Part shown: one piece after another, positions 10,393 through 22,104 of the stretch
Layout of the letters: every line of letters begins with the position of its first letter
Numbering within the stretch: position 1 is the stretch's first letter
DNA from: Photorhabdus noenieputensis
GTDB taxonomy: Bacteria > Pseudomonadota > Gammaproteobacteria > Enterobacterales > Enterobacteriaceae
Direction of reading: 5' to 3'
NCBI RefSeq assembly: GCF_018448935.1
Contig: NZ_RCWC01000014.1
Coordinates: 59,861-123,860 of the forward strand
Length of the DNA: 64,000 nt
Translations under genes and position numbers: made by a program
Notes under the pieces: model-generated
The model's input: only the letters and a program-made list of their open reading frames with translations
What the model was told of the DNA's origin: nothing
Database searches by the model: none

Positions 10393-13300
10393 ATATCACC
10401 TTTCAATAGTTCTTGCGCTGTTTCTTTCCCGGCCTGGAAATGTTTTCTTTTTTCTTTGATAAGATGAATCGTGACCACCTGTGATAGCTGCTCAAGTGTC
10501 GGGTGTTCAAAAACACTTCTCAACGGAACTTCTATTTCTAATTCGTTGCGTATTGAACTAATAAGGCGCGTTGCTTGAAGTGAATGTCCACCCAAGGTGA
10601 AAAAATTGTCATAGATGCCGACTTGGCTGACATTCAATAACCGCTTCCATAATTGACCGATCTTAATTTCTATTTCATTTCTTGGCGCTACATAATTTTG
10701 TCGGCGTAAATCGTCTTCATTTGGGATCGGTAACGCTTTTTTGTCCACTTTGTTATTTAATGTGAGCGGCATTCGTTCCAGTGGAATATAGAGACCTGGA
10801 ACCATATATTCTGGCAATTGTTGTTTCAGTGCGGATTCGAGTAATTCTGACAGTTCCCCACTAATAGCCGAAATTTGCGGATAATTAGCTAAATGGGTTT
10901 GATTATAGTCAGTACGTGCTTGTACAGGTGGTAGCTCTCCACGACTAAAAATTACATCCAGCAAATCAGGTTGCTGTTGTGACCACGTGACGCCGCATTG
11001 ATAACCATATTGTTCAGCGTATTGCAGTAAAGATTCGAATTCCTGAACCTGTTGTAACGTCTGTGGGGAGAAACTGCCGGCATTTTCTGGTGGCATTATC
11101 ATCTGGTTAGCTGACCAATGACGTAGCCCTTCTGCCAAAGTGAGGTCATCTTTAATTCTGGCGTTGGGGATACCTGAAACACCCAATATATCCTCCGTGC
11201 CTATCTGTAACAAATTACGCAGACTTTCAAAAGAATCGAAATTATGCCAATTTGAAAACAATTCATTACAAAATTCGGTATTTTCATTCCTTTTGTGCAA
11301 TATGACATCGTAACGATAACGCAACATCTCATTGTCGCCGATGCCACGTTTAACCAGAATATCAACCCGGCCAATTTCAGGGTAACGCTCCGGTAATTGG
11401 GCAAAATAAGTCGGACTGAGTAAAAACTCGGGTTCTTGTTGTAAACGCCGCTGAATACGGTTCGCCAGCGTCCCCACCTGAATACGCTGCCCGTTAAGAT
11501 GACTTTGCTCTATCGCTGTAGCATGGGCGGTTAATAGATCTAAATTGCGGATATCTCCGAGCAAAATTTTCCCACCCGCTTCAACCGCCGGTATTAACTG
11601 TTCAAGTACTTTTTCCAGATATTGAACATTGGGGAAATATTGGACCACAGAGTTAATCACGACCGTATCAAATTCATCGGCGCTCAATGTTCCTAAGTTA
11701 AGCGCATCGCCTCTTCTGAGCTGCACATGTGACCAGCCACGTTGTTGCAGGATGTGTTGATGCCGATTTAAAACCTCAGCCGAAATATCGGTAGCCACCA
11801 CTGATTCGCACCATTCAGCATAGCGATACAACAATAATCCGGTACCACAACCAATTTCCAGTAAGCGATGAGGATGCAGGGCTTTAATCCTGTGCATGAT
11901 TCCTGCTAACCATTCCTCCATTTGCTCAAGGACAATCGGCTGTTCACTATAGCTGTTCATCCAGCCGCCGAAATCACTGTCTGATGCGACTACATCACCT
12001 TTCTGAGCGCTCCCTTTTTGAGTACTAGCCGTTGTAGATTGACGGTACTGCTCATCAAAAATTTCTGTCCAGTTCTCAACGCTGCTTGCGTTAAATTCAA
12101 CCGCTTTCTCACCTAACCACCCTGTACTTGGGCAAACATACGCAATGAGTTTTTTATCTTCATCTTGACCATAAGCGATCACAACCGCGCTACTTAAAGC
12201 ATCATGCCCGGACAAAACGGTCTCGATTTCACCCAACTCGATGCGGTGACTACGGATCTTAACCTGAGAGTCAACCCGGCCGATAAATTCCAATTGACCA
12301 TCCGGTGTCCAGCGTACTAAATCGCCAGTTCGATAAAGCCTGTTTTCTCCGCCATCCGTTGAGTGTGGACTGAATGGATCACAGATAAACTGCCTTGCTG
12401 TGATTTCCGGTGAGTTTCGGTAACCGCGTGCTAACTGAACGCCGCCAATATACAGTTCCCCGATAACGCCCATCGGAGCCAAATTACCTTCCGAATCAAG
12501 AATACGCATCACAACGTTAGGCAACGGTTTTCCAATCGTAATCTTCTCGTCAGTCAGTAAAGCTGTGGTGACAATGGATGTACATTCTGTCGGGCCATAT
12601 ACGTTAAACAGGTTTCTATTCTGTGACCAACGAGCAGCAATCTGTGGTGGCACTGCTTCCCCCGCCAAAAGTAAAGTTGAGACAGAACGCCATTGGTTAA
12701 AATTCAGATGCGGAAGCAGTGCTGGTGGTAGTACCGCATGGGTTATCTGATGTTTTTCAACCACTTCATCCAGCAATTCAGGGGAACGACGTTGGGTTTC
12801 GGAAATCAAATACAGTGTTGCGCCATAGGCCAATGTCATAGACATCTCTAAGATCATGGCGTCAAAACTCCAGGAGGCAAATTGCAACCCCCGGCAATGT
12901 GAGTCAATGCCAAATAAATCTGCTTGTGAGCATGCCAGATTAACCCACCCTTTATGTTCCAGCATCGCCCCTTTCGGTTTACCGGTAGAGCCGGAAGTAT
13001 AAATCACATAAGCCAGATGATTTTCCGTGAGCGGAAATGGACGCTCAGTAATATTATCCGTAGGCATATGTTGTAGCTGAGACTGTACTGTCTCTGTATC
13101 CAGGCAAATAACTTTCTGCTGGCTGATTGGCAGTTTTTCAACCAGGTGAGTTTCGGTCAGGATGAATTCGACTTCACTGTGATCCAGCATATATTGGAGG
13201 CGAGCCTTCGGATAACTGGGGTCTAACGGTACATAAGCGCCACCTGCTTTAAGAATACCCAATAATGCCACAACAGCTTGCAATGACCTTGGTATGCAAA

Positions 13301-15098
13301 GTGCAACCAACGTGTCCGGTATGATCCCCTGTTCAAGCAGATAATAAGCCAATTGGTTAGCTTGTTCATTTAATGACTGATAGCTCAGGGTGTCATCGCC
13401 AAAAATCAGTGCATTTTTTTCAGGATGTTGTGATACCCGATCTTCGAAGAGTTCATGGAAACATTTCCCGGTCGGATAAGGAATTTGTGGCCCGCTCCAT
13501 TCATGCAATAAGGTATTCCGTTCAGCATCCGCCAATAATGGAAGGTCATGAACGGACGGCTCGCTGATACCAGCATGATGTTGCATCACATCAACAATAT
13601 TGGTCAGCAAAATTCCGTAATTGGCGATTAATCTGCTAATGGTCGCATTTCTAAACAGGCTGGTGTCAGAGATCCATCCAATGGATAACTCACCTTCGTC
13701 TTCTTCATAGATATGGACTTCCAAATCAAATCGGGTGGTCAGCAGGGAACGCTCTGTCGATGTAACAATGCTATCCTGTTCCAGCGTTGTATCCCGTTGA
13801 TTATTCTGTACTGCAAACATGATCTGGAAAATAGGATTATAATTTAAATGCCGTTCTGGACTGATTTTCTCCACCAACATCTCAAAAGGCAGGTCTTGAT
13901 GTGCATAAGCATCCAGGATCGTGCGGCTATTTTGTTTCAATAGTTCACTGAATGTAGGCTGACCGGATAAATCCGTTCTTATCACCAGTGAATTGACGAA
14001 AAATCCAATCAAAGACTCCGTGTCACGGTGTCTTCGTCCTGCCAGCGGCATGCCAACCAGAATATCCTTTTCACTACTGTAACGACTCAACAACACAGCA
14101 AAAGCCGTTTCCAGAAACATAAATAACGTCACTTCATGTTTGGCGCACAGTGCTCGTATTTCTTGGGTCAACGCTTTTGAAATACGTTGTGGATGAACAT
14201 TCCCTTCAAAATTTTGTTTTTCTGGCCGAGGATTATCCAGCGGGAAACGGTGAAGCGGTGAAATACCTGATAATTGGTTTTGCCAGTAATCCAATTGTTT
14301 TTCCAGAATATCCCCTTGCAGCCAATCCCGTTGCCATTGGGAATAATCGGTATATTGAACGGGTAATGGCGGCAGAGGATTACCCTCGCCTTGGCAATAA
14401 GCTCGATATAATGTCAGCAGCTCACTGATAAAGATTGCCAGCGACCAACCATCACAGGCGATATGATGAATCGTATAGAGAATGAAATAATCATCATCTG
14501 CTAATTTTAGCAACCGAATACGCAGCATCAGGTCAGTGCTGAGATTAACAGCTTGTTTCCACTCTTGCTCGCCGAGTTGTTTAAGCTGTTGTTGCTGCTC
14601 AAATTCTGCAAGTGTGGACAGATCATGGATGGTAATCGGCAAATCATAAGAAGTAGCGATAACCTGCCGAGGCTCATTATCAATAATTTTGAAATAAGTA
14701 CGCAGCGATTCATGGCGTTCAAGCAATGTTGCTATAGCCGCCTCAAAAGCGTTGAGATTAAGCGACTCTCTCAACCTGAAATCACCGGTGCAGTTATATT
14801 GCGGACTGCCTTCGGTGAGTTGATCGATTAACCACAAACGCTGTTGAGCAAATGAAAGTGGGTAATGTTCCGCACGCTCATAACGCGGAATACCTTGCAG
14901 TCGGTGAGTATCGGTATCCTCTTCTGAATCGATTTGCTTTAGAAAATCAATCAGTTCTTGTTTATGTTGCTTCCATTCACTCAGCAGTTCCGGAGGAATG
15001 CTGTCTCGGCTGGTTTTATATTTCAGTTTGTTATCAATAACAAACAGAGTAATCCCTTGATTTAAAGCTTCATTGATAATTTGTGCCGCATTTTTCAT
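10389..15098 (-). CDS. NRPS elongation protein: docking-C-A(N-MT)-PCP-docking
   Basis: The 1569-aa protein is a single complete module. It has a TubC-like docking domain (1-60), a C domain (HHIACDGW near 210), and an A domain ([11 protein letters not shown] near 700) interrupted by an N-methyltransferase ([11 protein letters not shown] near 1079). A carrier domain ([13 protein letters not shown] near 1496) and a short charged C-terminal tail ending AQELLKGDI complete it. The tail resembles that of the upstream synthetase and is the likely C-terminal docking motif for a TubC-type domain. The pocket residues by hand alignment (D-A-L-V-L-A-V-S-I) equal those of the downstream protein. Predicted to add an N-methylated amino acid, possibly iteratively. 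Confidence 0.9.
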   Translation of the reverse strand: MKNAAQIINEALNQGITLFVIDNKLKYKTSRDSIPPELLSEWKQHKQELIDFLKQIDSEEDTDTHRLQGIPRYERAEHYPLSFAQQRLWLIDQLTEGSPQYNCTGDFRLRESLNLNAFEAAIATLLERHESLRTYFKIIDNEPRQVIATSYDLPITIHDLSTLAEFEQQQQLKQLGEQEWKQAVNLSTDLMLRIRLLKLADDDYFILYTIHHIACDGWSLAIFISELLTLYRAYCQGEGNPLPPLPVQYTDYSQWQRDWLQGDILEKQLDYWQNQLSGISPLHRFPLDNPRPEKQNFEGNVHPQRISKALTQEIRALCAKHEVTLFMFLETAFAVLLSRYSSEKDILVGMPLAGRRHRDTESLIGFFVNSLVIRTDLSGQPTFSELLKQNSRTILDAYAHQDLPFEMLVEKISPERHLNYNPIFQIMFAVQNNQRDTTLEQDSIVTSTERSLLTTRFDLEVHIYEEDEGELSIGWISDTSLFRNATISRLIANYGILLTNIVDVMQHHAGISEPSVHDLPLLADAERNTLLHEWSGPQIPYPTGKCFHELFEDRVSQHPEKNALIFGDDTLSYQSLNEQANQLAYYLLEQGIIPDTLVALCIPRSLQAVVALLGILKAGGAYVPLDPSYPKARLQYMLDHSEVEFILTETHLVEKLPISQQKVICLDTETVQSQLQHMPTDNITERPFPLTENHLAYVIYTSGSTGKPKGAMLEHKGWVNLACSQADLFGIDSHCRGLQFASWSFDAMILEMSMTLAYGATLYLISETQRRSPELLDEVVEKHQITHAVLPPALLPHLNFNQWRSVSTLLLAGEAVPPQIAARWSQNRNLFNVYGPTECTSIVTTALLTDEKITIGKPLPNVVMRILDSEGNLAPMGVIGELYIGGVQLARGYRNSPEITARQFICDPFSPHSTDGGENRLYRTGDLVRWTPDGQLEFIGRVDSQVKIRSHRIELGEIETVLSGHDALSSAVVIAYGQDEDKKLIAYVCPSTGWLGEKAVEFNASSVENWTEIFDEQYRQSTTASTQKGSAQKGDVVASDSDFGGWMNSYSEQPIVLEQMEEWLAGIMHRIKALHPHRLLEIGCGTGLLLYRYAEWCESVVATDISAEVLNRHQHILQQRGWSHVQLRRGDALNLGTLSADEFDTVVINSVVQYFPNVQYLEKVLEQLIPAVEAGGKILLGDIRNLDLLTAHATAIEQSHLNGQRIQVGTLANRIQRRLQQEPEFLLSPTYFAQLPERYPEIGRVDILVKRGIGDNEMLRYRYDVILHKRNENTEFCNELFSNWHNFDSFESLRNLLQIGTEDILGVSGIPNARIKDDLTLAEGLRHWSANQMIMPPENAGSFSPQTLQQVQEFESLLQYAEQYGYQCGVTWSQQQPDLLDVIFSRGELPPVQARTDYNQTHLANYPQISAISGELSELLESALKQQLPEYMVPGLYIPLERMPLTLNNKVDKKALPIPNEDDLRRQNYVAPRNEIEIKIGQLWKRLLNVSQVGIYDNFFTLGGHSLQATRLISSIRNELEIEVPLRSVFEHPTLEQLSQVVTIHLIKEKRKHFQAGKETAQELLKGDI

Positions 15099-18000
15099 AT
15101 ATCACCTTCCAATAGTTCCTGTGTTGTCTCTTGCCCAGCCTGGAAATGCTTTCTTTTTTCCTTAACCTGATGAATCGTGGCGATGCGTGCTAATCGCTCA
15201 AGTGTTGGATGTTCAAAGACACCGCTCAACGGTATTTCAATGTTTAGATCATTGCGTATTAAGCTGATAAGGCGGGTTGCCTGAAGAGAGTGGCCACCCA
15301 GTACGAAAAAGTTGTCATAAATGCTGACTTGATTCACTCCCAATACTTCTTGCCATAACTGGCTAATTTTTCTCTCCACTTCATTTCTTGGCGCAACATA
15401 ATTTTGTTGGCGGAAATCATTTTCATTTGGAATAGGCAACGCTTTTTTGTCCACTTTGTTATTTAACGAGAGTGGCATTCGTTCTAGCGGAATATAAAGG
15501 CTTGGAACCATGTATTCTGGTAATTGTTTTTTCAGTGCTGATTCAAGTAGCTCTGAAAGTTCAGCTTTAATAGCAGAGGATTGAGAAGGGTTGTCGGTAT
15601 TAAATTTCAGCCCTTTTTTATCCAGCCAATCTTTGGTTGGACAAACATAGGCAATTAATCTCTTATCGTTCCCATAAGTAATAACCGCGGCACTGCTTAA
15701 GGCGTCATGCCCGACCAGTGCTGTTTCGATTTCTCCCAATTCAATCCTAAATCCTCTAATCTTGACTTGAGAATCAATCCGGTCAATAAATTCCACACTA
15801 CCATCAGACAACCAACGGGCTAAATCTCCCGTTCGGTATAAACGTTGGGATTGGGATTTATCCGCCAAATCAGTCATAAATTTCGTTGCGTTTGTTTCAG
15901 GAGAATTCAAATACCCACGCGCCAGTTGGATGCCGCCAATACATAATTCCCCGGCGACACCAATAGGCACCAGATTGCCTGATGGATCAAGAATACGGAT
16001 AACGGTATTAGGCAATGGTTTCCCAATCGTAATTTTGTCATCCGTTAATAAGCCGGAAGTCACAATGGCAGTACACTCTGTCGGGCCATATACGTTAAAC
16101 AGTTTTCGATTCTGTGACCAACGAACAGCGATCTGTGGTGGTACCGCTTCCCCCGCTAACAGCAAGGTTGAAACGGAACGCCACTTGTTAAAGTCCAGAT
16201 AAGGCAGCAAAGCAGGAGGTAATACAGCATGGGTAATCTGGTGTTTATCAACTAACTCATCCAAATATTCAGGGCTATGCTGTTGGGTTTCTGAAATTAA
16301 ATAAAGTGCGGCTCCATACGCCAGTGTCATCGATATTTCTAAGATCATGGCATCAAAACTCCAGGAAGCGAACTGCAATCCCCGGCTATATGAATCAACA
16401 CCAAATAAACCCGCCTGTGAAAGCGCCAGATTTACCCACCCCTTATGTTCCAACAAAACCCCTTTCGGTTTACCCGTAGAACCAGAGGTATAAATGACGT
16501 AAGCCAGATTATTTTCCGTTATTGGGAATGGGCGTTCAGCGATATTATCCGTAGGCATATGCTGCAATTGTGATTGTATTATCTCAGTATCCAAACAGAC
16601 GACTTTCTGCTGGCTGATTGGGAGTTTTTCTATCAGATTTGTTTCAGTCAGAATGAACTCAGCTTCGCTGTGTTCTAACATATATTGAAGACGAGGTTTC
16701 GGATAGCTGGGATCTAACGGCAAATAAGCACCGCCTGCTTTAATAATTCCCAGTAGCGCGACTACAGCGCATATTGAACGAGGAATACAGAGCGCGACCA
16801 ATGTTTCTGGTTTGATCTTTTGTTCTATCAAATAATGAGCGAGCTGGTTAGCTTGTTTATTTAGTTCCTGATAGCTTAATGAATTGCCGTCAAAAATAAC
16901 GGCTGTGTTTTCAGGATGCCGGGCAGCTTGTTCCTCAAACAATTCATGAAAACAGCCGCCATGCTGGCTATGATTCTGTGGGCCATTCCATTCATGTAAT
17001 AAAGTGTGTATTTCAGCCTCTGCTAATAGTGGAATATCATGGACAGAAGGTTCCCTGTGTATTAGATCGGAACCAATACATGGCTTCATTATATTAACAA
17101 TATTAGCAAGCAAGATTTCATAATTGGCGAGTAATCTTTCAATAGTAATATTGTTAAATAAGCTGCTGTCATAAACCCATAACAGGGATAATCCTCCCCC
17201 CTCTTCTTCATAAATATGAATTTCCAAATCAAATCGGACTTTCAAAAGCAGACGTTCTTCAAACTCAATATTATTATCCTGCGCCAGTACCGTATCACAC
17301 TGAGTATTCTCCAGAGTAAAAGCGATTTGGAATATCGGGTTATAATTTAAGTTTCGTCCCGGACTCATTTTTTCTACCAGCATTTGAAATGGCAGATCTT
17401 GATGTGCATAAGCATCCAAGATAGTACGACTGTTCTGCTTTAATAACTCACTGAAAGTGGGCTGGCCGGATAAATCCGTCCTGATCACCAGAGAATTAAC
17501 AAAAAAACCAATCAAAGGCTCAATATCATGATGTCTTCTCCCTGCAAGTGGTGTTCCGACCAGAATGTCTTTTTCATTACTGTAACGACTCAGCAATACA
17601 GTAAAGGCTGTCTCCAGAAACATGAATAGTGTGACTTCATGTTGGTGACATAATGCTCTTATTTCTTGTGTTAAATCCTTTGAAATATGTTGTTCATTAA
17701 GCTGCCCCTCAAAACTCTGTTTCTCTGGTCGTGGGTTATCCAGTGGAAGACGGTGAAGTGGAGAAATACCTGATAACTGGGTTTGCCAATAATCCAGTTG
17801 TTTTTTCAGAATATCACCTTGCAGCCAATTTCGTTGCCATTGAGCATAATCGGTATATTGGATTTTAAGTGGCAGTAATGGGGCTATTTCTCCTTTATGA
17901 TACGCGCGATATAAGGTAATCAGTTCATTGATAAAGATCTCTATTGACCAACTATCACAGGCAATATGGTGAATGGTATAAATAATCACATAATCATTTT

Positions 18001-18601
18001 CGGCCAGTTTTATCAAGCGAATACGCAACATCAAATCAGTACTGAGGTTAAAAACCAAGTTATCTTCTTCTTTACTGAATCTTTTGATTTGAGCTTCTTG
18101 CTCGGTTTCAGAGAATGCAGTCAAATCATGTCGTGTAATGGGTAAATCATAGCAATGTGCTATGACTTGCCGTGGCTCATTATCAATAATTTTAATATGG
18201 GTACGTAACGCCTCATGACGCTCAAGTAACGTTTTTACCGCAGCCTTAAAAGCGTCAAAATTCAGTTGTTCCCGTAATCTCAAATATCCGGGACAATTAT
18301 ATTGAGGACTACCTTCGGTAAGTTGATCGATAAACCACAGGCGTTGTTGAGCAAATGAGAGTGGATAATGTTCTGCATTGCCATCACGTTGGATATTCTG
18401 TAATTGATATGTTTGAATTTCTTCTTCTGCATCGATCTGGCTCAGGAAGTTAATCAACTCTTGTTTATAGTTTTTCCATTCATTGAATAATTCCGCTGGA
18501 ATACTATCACGGCTAGTTTCGTATTGTAATCGGTTATCAGCAACAAATAGAGTAATTCCTTGATTTAAAGCCTCATTCACAATTTGCACTGCATTTTTCA
18601 T
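15095..18601 (-). CDS. NRPS first protein: docking-C-A-PCP-docking, lacking the methyltransferase
   Basis: The 1168-aa module has a TubC-like docking domain (1-60), a C domain, an A domain ([11 protein letters not shown] near 705, [11 protein letters not shown]), a carrier domain ([13 protein letters not shown] near 1095) and a C-terminal tail ending TQELLEGDI. Two things are odd. The C-domain motif reads HHIACDSW, with Ser for the usual Gly of HHxxxDG. The methyltransferase present in both sister proteins is absent, although the sequences on either side of the insertion point ([10 protein letters not shown] and [21 protein letters not shown]) still match them. It is first in the operon yet keeps an N-terminal docking domain, which fits flexible or iterative use of modules. 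Confidence 0.9.
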   Translation of the reverse strand: MKNAVQIVNEALNQGITLFVADNRLQYETSRDSIPAELFNEWKNYKQELINFLSQIDAEEEIQTYQLQNIQRDGNAEHYPLSFAQQRLWFIDQLTEGSPQYNCPGYLRLREQLNFDAFKAAVKTLLERHEALRTHIKIIDNEPRQVIAHCYDLPITRHDLTAFSETEQEAQIKRFSKEEDNLVFNLSTDLMLRIRLIKLAENDYVIIYTIHHIACDSWSIEIFINELITLYRAYHKGEIAPLLPLKIQYTDYAQWQRNWLQGDILKKQLDYWQTQLSGISPLHRLPLDNPRPEKQSFEGQLNEQHISKDLTQEIRALCHQHEVTLFMFLETAFTVLLSRYSNEKDILVGTPLAGRRHHDIEPLIGFFVNSLVIRTDLSGQPTFSELLKQNSRTILDAYAHQDLPFQMLVEKMSPGRNLNYNPIFQIAFTLENTQCDTVLAQDNNIEFEERLLLKVRFDLEIHIYEEEGGGLSLLWVYDSSLFNNITIERLLANYEILLANIVNIMKPCIGSDLIHREPSVHDIPLLAEAEIHTLLHEWNGPQNHSQHGGCFHELFEEQAARHPENTAVIFDGNSLSYQELNKQANQLAHYLIEQKIKPETLVALCIPRSICAVVALLGIIKAGGAYLPLDPSYPKPRLQYMLEHSEAEFILTETNLIEKLPISQQKVVCLDTEIIQSQLQHMPTDNIAERPFPITENNLAYVIYTSGSTGKPKGVLLEHKGWVNLALSQAGLFGVDSYSRGLQFASWSFDAMILEISMTLAYGAALYLISETQQHSPEYLDELVDKHQITHAVLPPALLPYLDFNKWRSVSTLLLAGEAVPPQIAVRWSQNRKLFNVYGPTECTAIVTSGLLTDDKITIGKPLPNTVIRILDPSGNLVPIGVAGELCIGGIQLARGYLNSPETNATKFMTDLADKSQSQRLYRTGDLARWLSDGSVEFIDRIDSQVKIRGFRIELGEIETALVGHDALSSAAVITYGNDKRLIAYVCPTKDWLDKKGLKFNTDNPSQSSAIKAELSELLESALKKQLPEYMVPSLYIPLERMPLSLNNKVDKKALPIPNENDFRQQNYVAPRNEVERKISQLWQEVLGVNQVSIYDNFFVLGGHSLQATRLISLIRNDLNIEIPLSGVFEHPTLERLARIATIHQVKEKRKHFQAGQETTQELLEGDI

Positions 18602-18893
18602 ATATTTCCTTGAAAATATAATATCAAATTATTTATATAAGTGATTATTTATGATGTCCGTAATTTCAAAATAACAAATTTCTAATCATGTTAGCATATG
18701 GGCATCGAAAATCATTAGCTATGTTGTTTGATTTTATTATCAAAAACAGTGAGAAAATATGAAGGTTTTTTTAATAGATGAACAATATAAAAACCACACC
18801 TAAGTTAATAACCATTTAAAAAGATAATAGGAATATTCTATTTATTAATTAACTATTTACCTGATATTAATATCAATCTGCATCTAAAAAACA
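18602..18893. promoter_or_regulatory. AT-rich upstream region of the NRPS operon
   Basis: Nearly 300 very AT-rich bases with no open frame of note, immediately before the minus-strand start at 18601. It should contain the operon promoter. The start codon is preceded by AAGGAA about 7 bases upstream on the coding strand. Such AT-rich leaders are likely bound by H-NS-type silencers, but that is inference; I could not define an operator. Confidence 0.4.
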
Positions 18894-19080
18894 TTAATCA
18901 CAAAAACAACTGATATTCTCTTTTTCCTGACTGGACATAATGGCATTCATTAATCGCTCATAATATCGGAGTAAACTATCAATAGCTTCTTTGGAATAGA
19001 GTTATGGATTATATGTAAATTCAAATGTTATATTTTTGGGCTTGTTGATATAAATCGCCCTAAGTGATTCGAAAGGAGAA
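18894..19080 (-). pseudogene. Degenerate copy of an NRPS terminal condensation domain 3' end
   Basis: Read on the minus strand, this fragment gives PFESLRAIYINKPKNITFEF, then TYNP, an in-frame TAA, LYSKEAIDSLLRYYERLMNA and a tail ending SCFCD before a normal stop. It aligns over about 60 residues with the last residues of the downstream synthetase ([20 protein letters not shown] ... [16 protein letters not shown]). It is therefore the tail of a second, lost synthetase with a terminal condensation domain, sitting upstream of and in the same orientation as the surviving operon. Confidence 0.8.
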
Positions 19081-19393
19081 GGTCTTACGAATTGCATCCA
19101 AGGATTTTCTAGAACAAAAGGTCAAGCCTGCAATAGTCCAATTTCTTGCAAAATAGCATCCACGTTGGAGCGCCATGCTGCCGCGCCAGCCAAAGAGTTG
19201 AACGAAAGAATAGTCAGGCCGAAGAACCGGAAACAGGCTCAAGATGAAGCTGATAAATCAGCATCGGCAAGCACATAATCCCCATCTGCATCAAGCCCTC
19301 TCACACAAATGTCCTGTAATGCAGGGCTTTTTTAATAACAACTCCTAAGCTGCCTATATTTATAGCTTGTTTTCGAAAATAAGGATTTCAATA
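19081..19393. other. Unassigned stretch between NRPS remnant and hipA
   Basis: Short open frames occur on both strands but none has a convincing start, ribosome-binding site or recognisable family. Base composition (GC-richer, 19150-19260) differs from the AT-rich flank at 18602-18890, so it may be a piece of another inserted gene. A weak hairpin-plus-T-run (GCAGGGCTTTTTT near 19322) could be a terminator for plus-strand transcription. Confidence 0.35.
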
Positions 19394-20710
19394 TTAGATA
19401 TTCAATCTCAAATTTGTATCAACTAGATCAATCAACGATTTTGGTACACCAAAATCAGCGGCTACCTTACTCCAAGCAGAGACTTTTTCTATGGTTTCCT
19501 CAATAATCCCATTGACCATTTTTTTGGTGAATAGTGGGCTTAGTTTCTCCAATGAATAAAAATCTTGCCGAGTGAAGTTGTCTCTTTTACCATTTAAACT
19601 CATCCAGTGACTGCTAACCCATCTACTGTCAGGCTTGTAACTGTAGGCTAAATCGTAAGCCGGGGCCAAATCCCATTTTTTGCCTTTTAATATAAACGCG
19701 AAGTTTTTAGCGTGATCATCATGATTTCTAGCAATGATATTAAAGCACATTCTTCTTAGTAGCTGTTCAGCAGCCTTAGCCGATAGTTTTAGCTGCCTAG
19801 CAACAAAGAAAAGTTCTGCGTAGGAGAAGGAGCCTGGTTTTTTATAGTCAACGTGAGCAAGTCCATTTAATGTTTGGACATGGATTTTTTTATTCCCCAG
19901 ACGATCAAAACGCTGTGTGATAAAGTGACGCCTATTGCCTTCATGGAGTAATCGGCAAGGCATCATGTCTATACCGCAGTCTTTTGCCATCAAATGGTAT
20001 ACATATTCCATTGTTCCAAAGCCTAGTGGATCACCAAAGGTTTCCTGATTTTTGTTGTGCTCACTGACACCATCAAATTTCATAAGATAGTGAATAAAAC
20101 CGTCAGGAACTTTAACTTGACCAGAGCGAACCTGAGTAAAATCCTCATTAAAGGCTAATACAGCTTTGGGTCTGGCTCCGCCAGCACTCATACCCACGGA
20201 AAGTAATGACATCATGGCCTCGCGATCTTCCTGACCATTATTAATCAACTCAGCAGTAAAATTTCCACGGGAGTTAAGAATTTCTTGGGCAATAGAAACC
20301 AATGAACCTATTTCTACTTGTTTTGAGGAAGTAAGATTTCTCATTTTGGTTGCTGGTGCGTATTCAAGAGCGCCCATCCCCCTTTTCCCAGTATATTGAA
20401 GTCGCTGCAAAGGTGTAATGTCGTTAGGAGATTTACCTTGAGCTGCAACCCATGCATTGAGTACAGCGTTGCCAAAATCATCTGGCAATGAGTCTGCAAT
20501 CAATCCAGGTAGCCCTTTAAACGTGTGGTAGTCCAGTTCTGGAAAACTGTAGATTTTATTTGACAAAGGCATTTTCAACGGAGACAGTTCGATCCCTTTA
20601 GCGATAAAGCTGGGGTCGTACTGAAATAAGCCCAAGTTTTTACTAGGGTCAAAACTCATCGCACCAACTTCATGTTGATTGTAAATTACGTTGATAACTT
20701 CCATTACCAT
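19394..20710 (-). CDS. hipA: HipA family serine/threonine kinase toxin
   Basis: The 438-aa product has the HipA kinase layout. An N-terminal HipA_N domain occupies about 1-110, with FDPSKNLGLFQYDP and LPDDFGNAVL. The kinase core follows: RPKAVLAF for the ATP-binding lysine region, the catalytic loop NHDDHAKNFAFIL near 335, and DLAPAYDLAYSY as the metal-binding Asp. In the studied HipA, the toxin phosphorylates glutamyl-tRNA synthetase and halts translation. The gene overlaps the upstream hipB by 7 bp, the standard hipBA operon. All key kinase residues seem present, so it is probably active. Confidence 0.88.
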   Translation of the reverse strand: MVMEVINVIYNQHEVGAMSFDPSKNLGLFQYDPSFIAKGIELSPLKMPLSNKIYSFPELDYHTFKGLPGLIADSLPDDFGNAVLNAWVAAQGKSPNDITPLQRLQYTGKRGMGALEYAPATKMRNLTSSKQVEIGSLVSIAQEILNSRGNFTAELINNGQEDREAMMSLLSVGMSAGGARPKAVLAFNEDFTQVRSGQVKVPDGFIHYLMKFDGVSEHNKNQETFGDPLGFGTMEYVYHLMAKDCGIDMMPCRLLHEGNRRHFITQRFDRLGNKKIHVQTLNGLAHVDYKKPGSFSYAELFFVARQLKLSAKAAEQLLRRMCFNIIARNHDDHAKNFAFILKGKKWDLAPAYDLAYSYKPDSRWVSSHWMSLNGKRDNFTRQDFYSLEKLSPLFTKKMVNGIIEETIEKVSAWSKVAADFGVPKSLIDLVDTNLRLNI

Positions 20711-21036
20711 TCTGGCGTATCCTCTTCAATATGGTTTTTTCTAAGACCAGATGCCCGTTGTCGTTTTTTTCCCTGAAGTTTAGCGAGTTGAATAGGAGAT
20801 ATACTTTGTTTGGGAAGAAAAAGATCTAATTGTTCGGTTAAGTTTAATGCTGCCATAATGGCAACAAAAATCTCTAATTGGACTTTACCTTTTTCAGCAT
20901 TCAGTACAGTTTTTCTTGTGACGCCTAAAAGCTCAGCAATTTCAGCTTGAGTCAGATCATTGTTTAGTCGAGCTTGTTTCAAGCGTTCTCCCAACTCTTC
21001 TGCAATTGCTGAAGCTGTTTTTTCATGTAACATCAT
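20704..21036 (-). CDS. hipB: HipB-type XRE antitoxin
   Basis: A helix-turn-helix protein of about 110 aa (LTQAEIAELLGVTRKTVLNAEKGK) directly upstream of and overlapping hipA. It should neutralise the kinase and repress the operon. I place the start at the ATG at 21036 because GGGAG lies just before it; the frame stays open 7 codons further up to 21057, with a worse ribosome-binding site. The C-terminal tail is basic (GKKRQRASGLRKNHIE), as often seen in these antitoxins. Confidence 0.85.
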   Translation of the reverse strand: MMLHEKTASAIAEELGERLKQARLNNDLTQAEIAELLGVTRKTVLNAEKGKVQLEIFVAIMAALNLTEQLDLFLPKQSISPIQLAKLQGKKRQRASGLRKNHIEEDTPEW

Positions 21037-21123
21037 AACGCTCCCATAATGACACATTAAAGCCGTTATTATCTATAATGAGCAATTATAAGCACATTAC
21101 ATATCAATCACAACCTTATATGC

Positions 21124-21147
21124 TAATGTCCTATTAAAAGGACATTA
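21124..21147 (-). promoter_or_regulatory. Candidate HipB operator (strong palindrome)
   Basis: TAATGTCC, eight bases, then GGACATTA: a perfect 8+8 inverted repeat about 90 bases upstream of hipB. Its core TCC-N8-GGA has the same geometry as the E. coli hipBA operators (TATCC-N8-GGATA). Binding is inferred. Confidence 0.6.
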
Positions 21148-21163
21148 TAGACTTTAACAGCAG

Positions 21164-21187
21164 TAATATCCTATATATGGAACATTA
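21164..21187 (-). promoter_or_regulatory. Second, imperfect HipB-like operator
   Basis: TAATATCC, seven bases, GGAACATTA: a degraded version of the neighbouring palindrome, spaced about 40 bases from it. Additional TAATG/CATTA half-sites occur at 21047-21059. The end of the next gene overlaps this site. Confidence 0.4.
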
Positions 21188-21493
21188 TGAGATGAGTTGA
21201 TATCGGTAGAAACTGAATGCACGCGTCATTGGATTAACCCGATGGAATGGCAATTGATTTGGGTAAACATAGCGGGGCCGTTCTTCATCGATCAATGTCA
21301 GCGTGACATGTGTTAATTTCTTGCTGGTCCGGTTAAAAGCCAGAAATATCCCCTCTTTCTGCATATCTAGCGACACATAATCGTCACCAGAATCTCCTCT
21401 AGGCTTACTCTTATAAGGAATTAAACCTTCATTAAAAATTTCCTGATAGGTTTTCCCTAAACTATTAATTAACGCTTCAATATTAACCGCCAC
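21185..21493 (-). CDS. Truncated DUF6392 (pyocin immunity-like) protein, type A
   Basis: The 102-aa product matches the first two-thirds of the 155-aa proteins encoded at 23122 and 24230 ([43 protein letters not shown]). It then diverges after PNQLPFHRVNPM and stops, so the C-terminal third of the fold is missing. DUF6392 proteins are annotated as pyocin-type immunity proteins. This copy is the last and most degraded member of the array and is probably non-functional, or only partly protective. Neighbouring hipBA operator sequences overlap its stop codon. Confidence 0.65.
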   Translation of the reverse strand: MAVNIEALINSLGKTYQEIFNEGLIPYKSKPRGDSGDDYVSLDMQKEGIFLAFNRTSKKLTHVTLTLIDEERPRYVYPNQLPFHRVNPMTRAFSFYRYQLIS

Positions 21494-21607
21494 TATTTAT
21501 ATAACCTCTTTATTTATATCTGACCTATAGCATATAAACATGGATAATGGTTTATTAATCGCTATCCAATAAAGGTAGAAAACTGAAAAAAATATTCCAG
21601 AGAACGT

Positions 21608-22093
<486 letters not shown>

Positions 22094-22104
22094 TTAAACT
22101 AAGA

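Noticed and set aside
19060..19242. Minus-strand 60-codon frame upstream of the NRPS relic
   Set aside because: It starts in unassigned DNA and runs into the relic in the wrong frame; no family or ribosome-binding site.
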